From NCBI RefSeq assembly GCF_029168945.1, contig NC_083604.1, positions 10,532,812-10,596,811 of the forward strand: DNA of 64,000 bases, in the 5' to 3' direction. The DNA is from Cannabis sativa (taxonomy: Eukaryota; Streptophyta; Magnoliopsida; Rosales; Cannabaceae). Below the pieces are notes generated by a model. The model saw only the letters and a list, made by a program, of their open reading frames with translations, had not been told where the DNA came from and ran no database searches. The translations under genes were made by a program, and so were the position numbers. Positions 37,230-50,438 of the stretch are shown piece after piece (the stretch's first letter is position 1; every line of letters starts with the position of its first letter).

Positions 37230-39110
37230 TGTTGGAAATTATTTTACCAGGATCTTAGATCTACTCACAAGTATGTTTATTAACATCCTAAATATGAACT
37301 TTCTAAAACGATAAAATAAACACATATAAAGTTTAAGAAACCTTACATTGGGTGCAGCGGAATAATATGACTCCTTCCGTTCAGATATCTAGCCCTTGAT
37401 TCCTTTCTGTAGCAGAGCATTATCAATATCTGAACCTGGATCTCTTTCTCTGAATCTTTGATGCTGAAACTCCTTTGCTGATGATCTTTCTTCACGATCT
37501 TCCTCACTATGATTGAGGTATCACTTGATGTGTGTGGGCACTACTCTAATCACTAAGAGAGGTTCGAAATATTGAGGAAGAAAAGAGAGAGAGAGTGGCG
37601 GCTAGAGAAGAGAGTGGAGGCTCAGGTTTTTCTGATTCAGAAAGTGTGTTATTTTCCTGAAGCCTTCACTATCTATTTATAGCATTCCTCTAGGGTTTGA
37701 TTTGAATTATATGGCATTAAAATAATGAAAAAATCATTTAAAAAAGCTACAAAGGTGGCCGACCATACACTTAATGGATTGGGCCTTGGGCTTTGCAATT
37801 TTGCAATTTTAACACCTTTTGTATCTGATTTTCTCAAAAATGCCAATTTCCTAATTCAATCATTTAAATGCCAATTCTAACTATTTAATAACTATAAATA
37901 ATTATTAAATAATATTGTCATTTATCATATTTATTAATTGAACCATACAAAGTATCATAATTAACAAATATGCCCCTATAAACTCTTTCTTTACAATTTC
38001 GCCATTACTTAGTGAAAATTTCACAAATAGACATAGTCTAATTCGTGAATTATAATTGATTAATCAAAACCAATTACATGAGTCTTACAAGCAATATTAT
38101 CTCAACTAGTGGGGGGACCATGGGTCTATATAACCGAGCTTCCAATAAGTAGATCAAGAATTTAGCACTAAAATTCACTAACTTATTAATTCTTCGTTGA
38201 ATCCACGCATAGAACTCGAATTGCACTCTCAGTATATAGAATGCTCTATATGTTCCACCATATAGACACATCATTAGTTATCCATTGTTATAATCCTAAT
38301 GTGATCAATGATCCTCTATATGAATGATCTACACTGTAAAGGGATTAAATTACCGTTACACCCTACAATGTATTTATTCCTTAAAACACTTGACCCCGTA
38401 TAAATGATATTTCACTAATGTGAAATGGGTACTCCACCATGTATGTTCGTGTGGTCAAGCTCGACGGAGATCATCCTTTGCTTACTATTCGCCGTATAGA
38501 AGCTATAGATTCCATGTTTATGCTAGCGCTCCCACTCAATTGCACTACCGTGTTCCCAAAATGTACGTATCACCCTGACCTAAAAGTAGGCTTAACTAAC
38601 AAATCAAAGAACACGAATAGCCTTTCAAGATTGAGCCTAATCATATCAGGATTAAGATCATTTGATCTAGGATCAACTAGGCGATATTGACTTGAATAGA
38701 TATTACGGTAAGTTTAATAAATCTAAGTCAAAGTTCAATATCGGTCCCTTCCGATGCATACTCCATGCATCCAACCTGAGCTTTACTTTAACCAATGTTC
38801 TGGAAAGAACATAGTATTTCTCCAAATACAAGTAAACTCTTGTTGTAGATTATCATATCAGTAAAACCCTGTGTCTGATAAATCTAGGAAACTTTATTCA
38901 CATAGTCATGTTTACTTTCCAATGTGTTGACGGCACAATAAACAGGGTCAAGTATGTGAAAAGGGTTTCGTATGAATTTATACATTATGTACATATAATC
39001 ATGAAATAAATCATGTGAACCATGCAACATTAAATATTATTTCTGATCTATATTAATAAGTAAATCTGATTATATTGAAATGAGTTTTATTTAGGGCATA
39101 AAACCCAACA
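37230..39110 (-). repeat. Element C 3' LTR
   Basis: Starts TGTTGGAAAT and ends CCCAACA, next to the PPT. It shows the uninterrupted form of the site where N entered A's LTR (GTTCCACCATATAG near 38,255). The short frame at 38,439-38,690 is not a gene. Confidence 0.93.
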
Positions 39111-39122
39111 AACTCCCACTTG

Positions 39123-41540
39123 CACTAATATAAAACAAAAAGTGCGTTTCAATTAATCTCAACACCTTGATATACAAATCAAGTGTAGTAGTAGTAAACT
39201 CCTCGTAATAGGATCTGAAAGGTTGAATTAAACACAACCTTTTCTCCACCATTACTCTTCCTTTAATCACAAAATCATTGATAATGTGAAATTCCTCTCT
39301 ATATGTCTACTCTCTTGGGATACTGGATTCTATACCTTTGGCAACTACTTTTGGTTAATCAGGAAATTAACAATAGTAGTTTAAGGCAATTTGGAATGGT
39401 GCCAAAGATGTATAGAACTTTCCTTAGACTGAATAAGTACCTTTCCTGCAGCTTTAACATTCAGTCTCTCTCTGGTAGACCTAGAGACTTCAGATAGGTT
39501 TTTACACTTCTCCAAAATCACTATTCCACCCCGCAGTAATCACCATCTTATCAGAAAGATTTTCTAGCACAAAGGCAAATTTTGAAATCTGATATGGTGT
39601 AGTCTAAGAGTTTTAAACACACCCTTATAGACTAACATATAGTTCCTCTTCTTAATCTTAGGATTTACTTGATTGTCTTCCAATGTTCTTCTCCTGGATT
39701 AATCTGATACCTACTCATTACTCCCACTCAACAGCAGGTGTCTGGTCTAAGGCATACAAAAGCATATCTAAGACCTCTCACTGTTGATATAAGAAATTCT
39801 TTCATGGCTTTATCTTTTCTGGAATAGTTAAGACTTTTCCTTAGATAAAGAAAATCTATGCCTAAGAAGTTGTGAAGCTTCTATAGATTTCTATTAGAAA
39901 GAAAATGCTTCAGCATCTTACTAAAGTAAGTTGCTTGCATTAGAGTAAGTAATTACCAGGTATACCACAAGCCATAGGTTTAGTTAAACTCAAACCTATA
40001 ATAGTAGGAACAAGAAGTTTTGTTAAGTCCATTGAATGGACTTATAAACAAAAATTTCCTTTTATGTCCTTGTAATAGAAAACTTTAGGTCATTCCATGT
40101 GAATGGATTAAACCATAGTTCTATTGGCTTTCTTCTTAGTTTCTTATCTTGACAATCCATTACTTGTTTAAACTCACAATGGATTTTAATCACTAGTGTC
40201 TCCCAAGTCATAAGAAGGTGAGTTCCTAGAAACTCTCCCACTACGACAAGGTACCGCGAATTATGTCGAAGAAAACTAAATGGTATTAACCTCTTTGGTT
40301 GTGACAAGACAACAGAGGCAGTGGGATCATCATATATTATATAAGATGATAGAACACTTTTGGAATCAAGAATTAAATATCTCCTTTATTTGCTACTTGT
40401 TTTCAGACTTAGTCATTTTCTTAGAAAAGTAGTATTTGTTTGAACAAACACTTTCTTATCTATTGACAATGGGATGGTCCACCCCTAATCATTTAGAATA
40501 GCTAACAAACCATGGTTAACAGTTCTAGCTTTTCTTAAGATTTTTATTAGGTCATCCATGAATCTGGTAATGATTTACGTTAAGTATACAACCATTACAT
40601 CATTCTGAAATTGTATTACCATAGAAGGAATTAGGCAACGACTAGTAACTAATCATCAATATGCAACTCGAAATTTCTGGGGAGGTAAGTTTGGATATAA
40701 TTCAAAAATCAATTTAATGATCTTTGAACCGCATATCTACTAACTATTTCTCCACCCCTATCGATTCGCAAGATCTTTAACCACATACCTTAATGGTGTT
40801 TAACCATTGCTAGAAATTAATGAAATTTTTCAAACATTTCAAATTTCTTTGCATAAGGTATAATCTAGAGTTATCGTTTTAAGAATACAACGAAAAACTC
40901 ATATCCACCCCTAAATGTACATCCATCTGCGAATGAGATGAACTACTTTCAGTGGATATAGGCATATTAACTCTTTGCAGAGATTGATCTTGTCAAATCC
41001 ATTATGAACAAGATACAAATGCCATAGATTAAAAAAAATGTGGTAAAGGTTCTATTGATGACATAGGTTTAGTTACATCAAAGAGTTCTTAGAATACTGC
41101 AAGTGGATCCTGGTCACAGAATACCTAACTCATATTCCATACAGTTTTAATCCATTAATAGAAGATGGATATAAACACTTGAGAAAGTGTAACTGTAATG
41201 TATTCTGGAATTAGAAATATAAGAAAATTTCTATTTGGAATCTAAAATTAAAGTCAAAGACTTAAATTTATACCAAATATAATGAGTAATTCTATCTTGG
41301 ACCAAGACTACTAATATAACTCTAAGTCTGATTTGCCCATACAAGTAGGAGATTTCTAAGATTGAGGATTTATATCAATTGGGAATAGAATTTCGGGATT
41401 ATAATCATAAGCGTCATTTAATTTCTTAAGAGAAAATATAGAATGACATGAAATGATTTATAGACCATTCATCCAATGATATGTTTTGAAGCTAATTCAA
41501 AATGAATAAGCTAAGAGGAATTAGGATAATTTCGTTTATA
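39123..41540 (-). pseudogene. Shattered copia pol remnant of C
   Basis: This is the minus-strand counterpart of the N remnant, with the same collinear blocks: the RNase H block near 39,589-39,611, the integrase DRGGE block at about 40,749-40,782, and the pre-integrase LWH block near 41,000-41,030. All are out of frame or interrupted by stops. The 81-codon frame at 40,062-40,307 is a by-product of this decayed region, not a gene. Confidence 0.7.
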
Positions 41541-41554
41541 AATAAGAATCCAAC

Positions 41555-42300
41555 GATGCTTCGATTAGCGAAAGTCAAAGTAATCTTATTTATACAATCT
41601 TCTTGTTTCATATCGTAAAAATACTAGTCTAAGGTGTCATCAATTGATGAACAGCTAGATGTCGCATATACAATATTTATCTTTCGAGATCTAACACTAT
41701 TATGAATGTCTAATGGTGAAAATCCACTAGGGATTTATCTCATTAGATAAACAAGCCAAGTTAGACCAACAATGAAGATTCGAAATTAAACTACAACTTA
41801 ATAACAGAATAATAACATGGTTCAATATAAATTCCTACACAATTCGAAATTATAAACATATAGTAAGTAGGAATGACAAGTGAAAATACTAAAACTTACA
41901 ATCCTAAATAATTTCCAAGGTTTTCAACAAACTGATATCAGTGTCCCGTTTAGGCGAGAGTCAAAGCTACCATTCATTGAATAGAGTTGTCAGCTCGTCT
42001 AAAATGTTAAACATTCTAGCAACCTTTTATTCGATCAAGATTGGAATTCAGCCGTTGTCCCGTTTAGGCGAGAGTCAAGGCAATTCTATCTTATGAGCTT
42101 CCACCATTGTTTCATAATTTGCAAGTCAAGTATGGTCGCCACCATTAGGGTGATCCATACCATACAAAACACTTACAAACTACTTATCATGCGAGGTTAA
42201 ACGGTGCGAAATTGCTAATGAACGTTCCTCCATTAGGGAGGATTACTCAACTAAAACAAACGCGGTGTAAAACCCACAATGGAGATCGAATGTCTCTTGA
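41555..42300 (-). other. Two structured leader modules of C
   Basis: Minus-strand copies of the N modules. Module 2 (about 41,559-41,790) has stems TCTAATG/CATTAGA and AAATCC/GGATTT, with loop CTAGT instead of CTAAT, and the ATCTCGAAAGAT mini-hairpin. Module 1 (about 41,942-42,255) has GACTCTCGCCTAAACGGGAC twice. Its compound hairpin at about 42,120-42,176 has middle stem GTATGG/CCATAC, where D has ATATGG/CCATAT, so both sides changed together. Confidence 0.8.
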
Positions 42301-45300
42301 TAATAAAGCTCATTATTTAAAAAGAGTTGTATTTTCTTTTATTCTCTTTATTTATTCTATTTATTTTAAATATATATTTATTTATTTAAAATTTCCAATT
42401 TAGAATGAAAAATTCTAAATATAAATTTTAATTTAATATTTATAAATTTTACTTAGATGGATATGAAAATAACATGAATTATTTCCATCTTAGTAATAAT
42501 TTCCAATAAATATTTAGAAAAAATATTTAAGTTGTTACAAAATTAATTTAAATTAATTTACAACTCAAATTTAATTTTCTATAAATATATATTGCATTTC
42601 GAAAAATTAAAGTATATAAGAATACAATTTTCGAAAAATGCATATTAAAATAAAAAATAAATCCTGGAAAAATTATTCTAATTTAATGTTGGCCCAAAAT
42701 TAATTAATAAAATTAATTTACAACAAAAAATATAATTTTCCTATTTAATTAAATATATAAGAAAAATTACAAATATTTAAGTATGATGATAAAAATCAAC
42801 TTAAATATTAATTTTCTATTTAATTAAATTCACTAGAAAAATACTTCAAGCAAAAATATCACCTATCTAGATTTTCCTTTGACTAATTAATTCTATTTCT
42901 AATAATATACTTTAATTCAATTTATTTTAAATTAATCAATAAATGAAAAAATCATTGATTTAAGTTGATCCAAGAATTAATTAAAATAATTAATTTACAA
43001 CTTAATCTATTTTTCAAGATAAAATTCGAAATTCTAGCATTTAAGAAATGCAATTTCGAAAATTGATTAATAAAATAAAGAAAAAATATATTTTGAAAAT
43101 TATTTAAATTTAGTTGAAAAATTAAATTTCAACTAAAAATAATTTTCTATTTAATTAAATGTCATGAAAAAGAAATATTTAAGTATGATGATAAAATCAA
43201 CTTAGATATTTAATTTTCAAATTAATTAAATGTATTAAATTCAAGAAATAAATAATTAAGTGTAGAGAAGGCTTAATTATTAATCTCTAGTTTAATACTA
43301 GGAAAAATATTCTTAAAATAAATTGTACCAAAATTAATTATATAAATAATTAATTTCACAATTTATAATATTTTCCTATTTAATATTAGAAATAATAAGT
43401 AGTCTAGAAATAACTATCTAGAAAATATCTTATTTGACTAAGTATCTTTTCCACAAAATTTGAAAAAATATCTAATTTAAGTTGTAATAGAAAAATCTAG
43501 AACTTAAATATTTTCAAATTTAAATTTAATTAAATATCAAAAATTAAGTTGTAACCACTTAATTTGAAAAATATTCCATTTTAAGTTAATATTTGAAAAG
43601 ATATTAACTTAAAAAATATCTAAAGAATCTTAATAACCAATGCCTAAAATTCCTCAACTTAATTTTGAAATTTGAAATTCAAAAGATATTCAGATTTAAG
43701 TTGATTAGTTGTAGATAACTAAATATCAACTTAAATAAGAATATTTAATGAAAAATTTAAATTAAGTTCCAGAAAGAATCTAGATGGTTATAATTCTATA
43801 TTTAATTAAATACAAGAAAATACATATAGTTTAGCTTAGAATAAAAAATTCCTTAAACTATATTTTTCTTAAATTAATTTCAAAATAAATGAAATTAATT
43901 ATGTTGCTAATCAATTTTATTAGGTTAAACTAGTTTAATTAACCTAGTACGATCATTCAAATCGGGCAAATGGGCCTTCACAATTGGGGTGGTTTGTGTG
44001 AGGGGTGCTTTGGGTTCAGTATGTCGTACCCACTTCTATGGCTCCCAACTCTCACACAAGGCCCAAAAGAGAGGAATTTAACCTTAATAAGAACAACTGT
44101 TATTAATTGAATAAGCCCAAAACTAAATGGGCCTAAATAAAATCTATCAATGACTATGACATTTTATTTAGCAACATTAACCTATATGCATCTATAATAA
44201 AATTAAACACATAGGCTCACACAGGCACACTTTGGATGGGTCCTATCATGTTGCTAGGTCATACACAGATGAAAGAAGATTGTAAATATACCTGTTACAA
44301 ATTATTATCTTGACCAAGGGAGCCATCAGATCATTAGATCTGGCAAAAAGTAACCATGGCTATTTGCAATCAAGTAATAATAGGTTTTAAAAACTTACAC
44401 ATAAGCTAAAACACATACTCCTGCAACAAGGTTAGTTGGATAGTTGGATGTAGGATTTATTTAATTTTAAATTAAATATTTAATTTCGAAAATAATTAAT
44501 TAAATAAAAAAATAATTTTTCGAAAAATTTAAAAAAAATTTGAAAAATTCGAAATTTTTTTTTTTTTTTTAAAATTAAAATTTAAAATTAAACCTACAAT
44601 TTTTGAAAAATTAGGTTTCAACCAACCTAAATATCATTTCAAAAAAAATTTTGCTAACTACTTTTAAATTTTAAATGTTATTTTATAAATAAAAATTAAA
44701 TAAAAAATTAGAAAAGATAAATAAATATCTTTTTCAAATTTTAAATTTAATTTAAATAAATAAAATAACAAAATTTAAAAAAAAAAAATTAGCAAAATAT
44801 CTTATATCATTTAAAAATTACATAATTATAAATATCTTATTTTTAAATTTAAAATAAGATAAGATATAATCAAATTTTAAAATAAGATAGATTTTTAAGC
44901 AAAAAGATAAATACTAATTCTATTCGAATTCAAATTACACTAATATCTTGAATTAATTTAAAAAAATTAAATTAATTCAAAATGATAATTAGAATTGAAT
45001 TAGGAATAGTAATAGTATATATACAAAACCATACAAAAAATTGGAAGTTAATTCCATGAAAAAGTATGAAAAATTGAAGAAAAAGGAAAAAATCCGAAAC
45101 TGTACGGACAGTTCTGCGATCGCAGGAAACTATCAAGACAAATTTCCCCGATTTTGTCAAATCTTCAAAAAATCATAACTAATTCAAATAAAATCCAAAT
45201 TGAGTTCTGTAAAAGGCTAACTTGCTTAATTTTTTTCCATACTATCCAATAAAAATAATTCCAGAAACGAAATCACAATTATTTTTCACGAAAATTTCAC

Positions 45301-45411
45301 AAACATCAATCAATCATCAAATAACACTCAATACAACATGATACCATCCAAAGAACATACAAACAATCGTTTTAAAGTCCAAATTTCTTGCAAGTAAATC
45401 AATTACCATGG
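42301..45411 (-). other. Element C AT-rich leader
   Basis: No gene is seen. The leader aligns with A (1-2,752) nearly throughout, includes the conserved higher-GC block at 43,970-44,085, an A/T-homopolymer patch near 44,550-44,575, and a 12-bp palindrome CTGCGATCGCAG at 45,114-45,125. Confidence 0.8.
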
Positions 45412-45424
45412 CTCTGATACCAGT

Positions 45425-47310
45425 TGTTGGAAATTATTTTACCAGGATCTTAGATCTACTCACAAGTATGTTTATTAACATCCTAAATATGAACTTTCTA
45501 AAACGATAAAATAAACACATATAAAGTTTAAGAAACCTTACATTGGGTGCAATGCGGAATAATATGACTCCTTCCGTTCAGATATCTAGCCCTTGATTCC
45601 TTTCGTAGCGAGCATTATCAATATCCGAACTCCGGATCTCTTTCTCTGAATCTTTGATGCTGAAACTCCTTTGCTGATGATCTTTCTTCACGATCTTCCT
45701 CACTATGATTGAGGTATCACTTGATGTGTGTGGGCACTACTCTAATCACTAAGAGAGGTTCGAAATATTGAGGAAGAAAAGAGAGAGAGAGTGGCGGCTA
45801 GAGAAGAGAGTGGAGGCTCAGGTTTTTCTGATTCAGAAAGTGTGTTATTTTCCTGAAGCCTTCACTATCTATTTATAGCATTCCTCTAGGGTTTGATTTG
45901 AATTATATGGCATTAAAATAATGAAAAAAATCATTTAAAAAAGCTACAAAGGTGGCCGACCATACAACTTAATGGATTGGGCCTTGGGCTTTGCAATTTT
46001 GCAATTTTAACACCTTTTGTATCTGATTTTCTCAAAAATGCCAATTTCCTAATTCAATCATTTAAATGCCAATTCTAACTATTTAATAACTATAAATAAT
46101 TATTAAATAATATTGTCATTTATCATATTTATTAATTGAACCATACAAAGTATCATAATTAACAAATATGCCCCTATAAACTCTTTCTTTACAATTTCGC
46201 CATTACTTAGTGAAAATTTCACAAATAGACATAGTCTAATTCGTGAATTATAATTGATTAATCAAAACCAATTACATGAGTCTTACAAGCAATATTATCT
46301 CAACTAGTGGGGGGACCATGGGTCTATATAACCGAGCTTCCAATAAGTAGATCAAGAATTTAGCACTAAAATTCACTAACTTATTAATTCTTCGTTGAAT
46401 CCACGCATAGAACTCAGAATTGCACTCTCAGTATATAGAATGCTCTATATGTTCCACCATATAGACACATCATTAGTTATCCATTGTTATAATCCTAATG
46501 TGATCAATGATCCTCTATATGAATGATCTACACTGTAAAGGGATTAAATTACCGTTACACCCTACAATGTATTTATTCCTTAAAACACTTGACCCCGTAT
46601 AAATGATATTTCAGCTAATGTGAAATGAGTACTCCACCATTTATGTTCGTTTGGTCAAGCTCGAAGGAGATCATCCTTTGCTTACTATTCGCCAGATAGA
46701 AGCTATAGATTCCATGTTTATGCTAGCGCTCCCACTCAATTGCACTACCGTGTTCCCAAAATGTACGTATCACCCTGACCTAAAAGTAGGCTTAACTAAC
46801 AAATCAAAGAACACGAATAGCCTTTCAAGATTGAGCCTAATCATATCAGGATTAAGATCATTTGATCTAGGATCAACTAGGCGATATTGACTTGAATAGA
46901 TATTACGGTAAGTTTAATAAATCTAAGTCAAAGTTCAATATCGGTCCCTTCCGATGCATACTCCATGCATCCAACCTGAGCTTTACTTTAACCAATGTTC
47001 TGGAAAGAACATAGTATTTCTCCAAATACAAGTAAACTCTTGTTGTAGATTATCATATCAGTAAAACCCTGTGTCTGATAAATCTAGGAAACTTTATTCA
47101 CATAGTCATGTTTACTTTCCAATGTGTTGACGGCACAATAAACAGGGTCAAGTATGTGAAAAGGGTTTCAGATGAATTTATACATTATGTACATATAATC
47201 ATGAAATAAATCATGTGAACCATGCAACATTAAATATTATTTCTGATCTATATTAATAAGTAAATCTGATTATATTGAAATGAGTTTTATTTAGGGCATA
47301 AAACCCAACA
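45425..47310 (-). repeat. Element C 5' LTR
   Basis: 1,886 bp, closely similar to the 3' copy. Differences include small changes around 45,550-45,640. The PBS lies immediately to its left on the minus strand (about 45,410-45,422). Confidence 0.93.
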
Positions 47311-48377
47311 CAATTAACGAGTCTTACAAGCAGAATCTTCTCAACTAGAATGGGGACCATGGATCTATATGCTGAGCTTCCAATAAGTGAACCAAATTTA
47401 CCAAGTAAATTCCTACTTATTAATTCTTCGTTGAATCCACTCTTAGAACTTAGAATTGCACTCTCAGACTTATATAGAGCATATTGTATGTTCCACGATA
47501 TCAATATACTATCTCGTTTAACCATTGTTATAATCTTATTGTGATTTAAAGATCCTCTATATAGATGATCTACATCGAGATGGGATTTCTTTACCGTTCT
47601 CACCCCTCAATGTATTTTGCCTCTTAAAACACTTAGCTACCTGTAAATGGTGTTTAGTGATCTAATAATTATTCAGTTAAACAAGAGCTCATCCATTTAC
47701 TTCTATTTGCTAAGCTCGAAGGGAATCATCACTTGACTTCTATACACCAGTAGAAGCTATAGATTCCATATTTATGTTCAGCACTCCCACTCAATCATAC
47801 TATCATGTTCCCAAAATATACGTATCACCCTGACCCAAAAGTAGGCTTAACTAATAAATCAAAGAACATGAATAGCACTCCTGAGTTGAGCCCAAGCATA
47901 TCAGGATTTAGATTCTTTTAATCTTAAGATCAACTACTGATATTGACTTGGAAAGATATGTATAACGGTAAGTTTGTAATATCTTAACTTAGTTGCAATA
48001 TCGATCCAGTCCAATGTATACTCCATACATTCGAAACTAGTATACTTTACTAATGTCCTGGAAAGAACATAACACTTACTCCAAGTGTAAGTACACATCA
48101 TCGCTGATTATCACATTAGTGTAAATCCAATAACACTGATGAAACAGGGACCAAAACTTTTGATTCATATGATCACAATCACATTCCACTGTGTTGACGA
48201 TACTGTAATTGTGAATAAACATATGATCTGGATTTAACTGATTTTGTGTGTATGAATGTAATAAACATATTAAACCATTAGCATGTAAAATTCATGCAAA
48301 CATCAATCACTTCAAATTTCTTATATTGATAACTAATCAGATTGTAAAGAGTTTTATTTAGGGCATAAAACCCAACA
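47311..48377 (-). repeat. Element D 5' LTR, second segment
   Basis: Resumes with the duplicated CAATT (47,311-47,315) after element C and ends CCCAACA at 48,377. GCTTT then follows, completing D's own duplication inside E's gag. Confidence 0.92.
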
Positions 48378-48968
48378 GCTTTCACCTGTAAATCACACAA
48401 CACATTAGTCATAACAGAAGTTAGGGCAATATTTTCAGAATTATCTTCATCACTTTCGGTTTCATCATCACACCAAGTGACAATGAAAGTTTTCTTATTC
48501 TTTTTCAAAGTGTTTGCACACTCAGATTGAATATGCCCAAAACCTTCACATTCCCTGCACTGAATTCTCTTTTTGTTAGAAACAGATGGTTTAATAAGAG
48601 TATTACCCTTCGAAAATTTTGAGATATTCTTTTTATTTCCCATCTTTTAAATATATTTCTGAAAATTTTTTGTTAATAAAGCAATCTCATCATCACATTC
48701 ACTATCAGAATTTTCATTATCAGCAACTTTCAAAGCGATACTTTTACCTTTATCAGCAATGGATTTGGGTTTGTGCTTTTGTTTAATTTGTTGATTTAAT
48801 TCAAAAGTACGCAAGGAACCCATCAATTCTTCTACCTTCATTGTGCTAAAATCTTTAGCTTCCTCCATTGCTAAAAGCTTAGTATCGAACCTCTCTGGAA
48901 GAACTCTAACAATTTTTCTCACAAGAACAGAATCATCAAGTTTTTCACCAAGAGCAAAATATTCATTA
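48378..48968 (-). pseudogene. Element E gag, middle segment
   Basis: This part of E's Gag is cut off from its C-terminal part by element D (GCTTT at 48,378-48,382 repeats 19,508-19,512) and from its N-terminal part by solo LTR X. It reads NEYFALGEKLDDS, VRKIVRVLPERF, a Lys-rich stretch, then a zinc knuckle CRECEGFGHIQSEC and an acidic tail (DDETESDEDNSEN), an arrangement typical of Sirevirus Gag. One nonsense codon lies at 48,647-48,649. Removing the inserts restores the same reading frame as the segments on either side. Confidence 0.9.
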
Positions 48969-50438
48969 TGTTGTGTTAAAATTAGATACGCAAGTGCACG
49001 TAGTCACAAACAAGTAATACAGTGATAAGTAATGAGTATCGTCTCCACAAGGACTGTGAAAATAAAATTTCTATTGCAAAAATTAATTACCAAGCAACAA
49101 GCCTAAAAACTAAAATTAAATGATTAATGAATCAACTAAAGGAGTAAGAAAAATAAGTACATTAACTCAAAAGTAGATGCAAGATGAAAATAAAATTTAG
49201 TTGTAAGCTTTTGAAATGTGAAAGGCTTGAACTATTGAATCCCCCTATGTTTAGCAAAAACTGTGCGTTTTTGCTGCAGCAAAAAGTTAGCAAATCTTTA
49301 GCAAAAATCCCAGGTTAACAAGAACTCCATTAAAGTGCACAAAACTCTTCCAAATTTTATGCAATCAATCCTTGGACCTGTTCAAACTTATTCCTATGCC
49401 AAGCAAGCTCAAGAATACCATTTCAAGCATAGTTCTCAATTGTTACACAAGGATATAACATATTCCTATGTTATTTCAAATCTAACCTAAAAAAGATTAA
49501 GAACTTGTGTCATTCAAGCTAAGTCCATTACATTTAACCTTTCCAGAATTAAATATAACTCAATAATCAAGCTATTGGTGGCCAAACAATATCAAGAAAT
49601 TAGCAATACACACACTTGAATGAACATGAGAATTTTTACTAAATATTTGCATAAGAAAATTACTCAACTAAACATAGGGTTCTTCAACAATCCAAACCAT
49701 TAAAAAGTTTAGCTCATAGCTAACTCAAGAACCACCATTACAAAATAAAACTTAGACATGGAGTTTGAATGTTAAGTTAAAGAAATTAAAAGAGAGAAGA
49801 AATTAAAAGAGAGAAGAAAGTAATAGCAAACAATAATGGAGGATTTTTCCAAAAGGATGGATGTTGAATCTTGTTGTGCTTCTCCTCTTTCCTCCTCCTT
49901 CTTCTTCTTCTTTCAATCTTCTTTTTTTTCTGTGTAAAAATGGCAGCCAAGAACTCCTTTTTCGTTCAGCCCTCTTTTCCTTAAAATGGAGGCTCTTTTC
50001 TTTCTTCTCTCTCCTTAGGTTTTGTACCTTTTTGCCCCAAATAAACCCTACACATGTCATGTAGATAGCCTCTCCATGTAATAGCTCCAGCCACCACTCT
50101 TATATTGCCACATCATCTCCACAAATGCCACCTCTTTTAATGAAATGCCAACTCACCCTTTTTCTAAGAAAATAAAACACATCAGCCACAAATCTGTTTC
50201 TTTGACAAAAACTTCACGTAATTTCAGCAAAATTAAGAACATGACTAACTTGCTATTTTCTTTGCCAATTTATGCACAAGAGTTATTGATTTTAACTAAC
50301 AACTTCAAAATACACACAAAGACATAAAACACTGAAACTTTCACAAATTAAGAGACAAACATAATTTAAATGACACACAATTACATAAAAAACAATGCTT
50401 AAAGTGATATCAAATAACTCTTTACTCAAGAGTTATCA
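48969..50438. mobile_element. Solo LTR X, probably gypsy Tat/Athila type
   Basis: A 1,470-bp TG...CA sequence flanked by the exact duplication CATTA (48,964-48,968 and 50,439-50,443) interrupts E's gag. It has no PBS, PPT or ORF inside, so it is a solo LTR left by recombination between two LTRs. Read on the minus strand it ends with a conserved-looking GTGGAGACGATACTC ... CGTGCACTTGCGTAT region, which resembles the 3' ends of Tat/Athila gypsy LTRs; that is a recollection of the family, not a search. The frames at 49,803-50,060 are by-products. Confidence 0.85.

Larger units (their letters stand above)
37230..47310 (-). mobile_element. Element C: Angela-like copia element, non-coding
   Basis: A 10,081-bp minus-strand element with TSD CAATT (37,225-37,229 and 47,311-47,315), inserted in D's right LTR. 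LTRs are 37,230-39,110 (1,881 bp) and 45,425-47,310 (1,886 bp). The PPT is at 39,111-39,122, and the PBS (exact tRNA-Met complement) ends at 45,424. The 6.3-kb interior has the same layout as N: long leader, two hairpin modules, then broken pol. No gag is found. It shares its whole internal layout with N, so both belong to one non-autonomous subfamily. Confidence 0.94.
19513..48377 (-). mobile_element. Element D: Angela-like copia element with two nested insertions
   Basis: A minus-strand element with TSD GCTTT (19,508-19,512 and 48,378-48,382), inserted in E's gag. Left (3') LTR: 19,513-19,808 plus 28,486-30,079, split by gypsy element G. Interior: 30,080-36,392. Right (5') LTR: 36,393-37,229 plus 47,316-48,377, split by element C. 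Without inserts the LTRs are about 1,890 and 1,899 bp and the interior 6,313 bp. PPT at 30,080-30,091, PBS about 36,378-36,390. It retains most of a gag gene, unlike N and C, but pol is truncated and decayed. Confidence 0.93.

Noticed and set aside
49803..50060. 85-codon Lys/Arg-rich frame
   Set aside because: Inside solo LTR X in a purine-rich stretch; low complexity, no domain.
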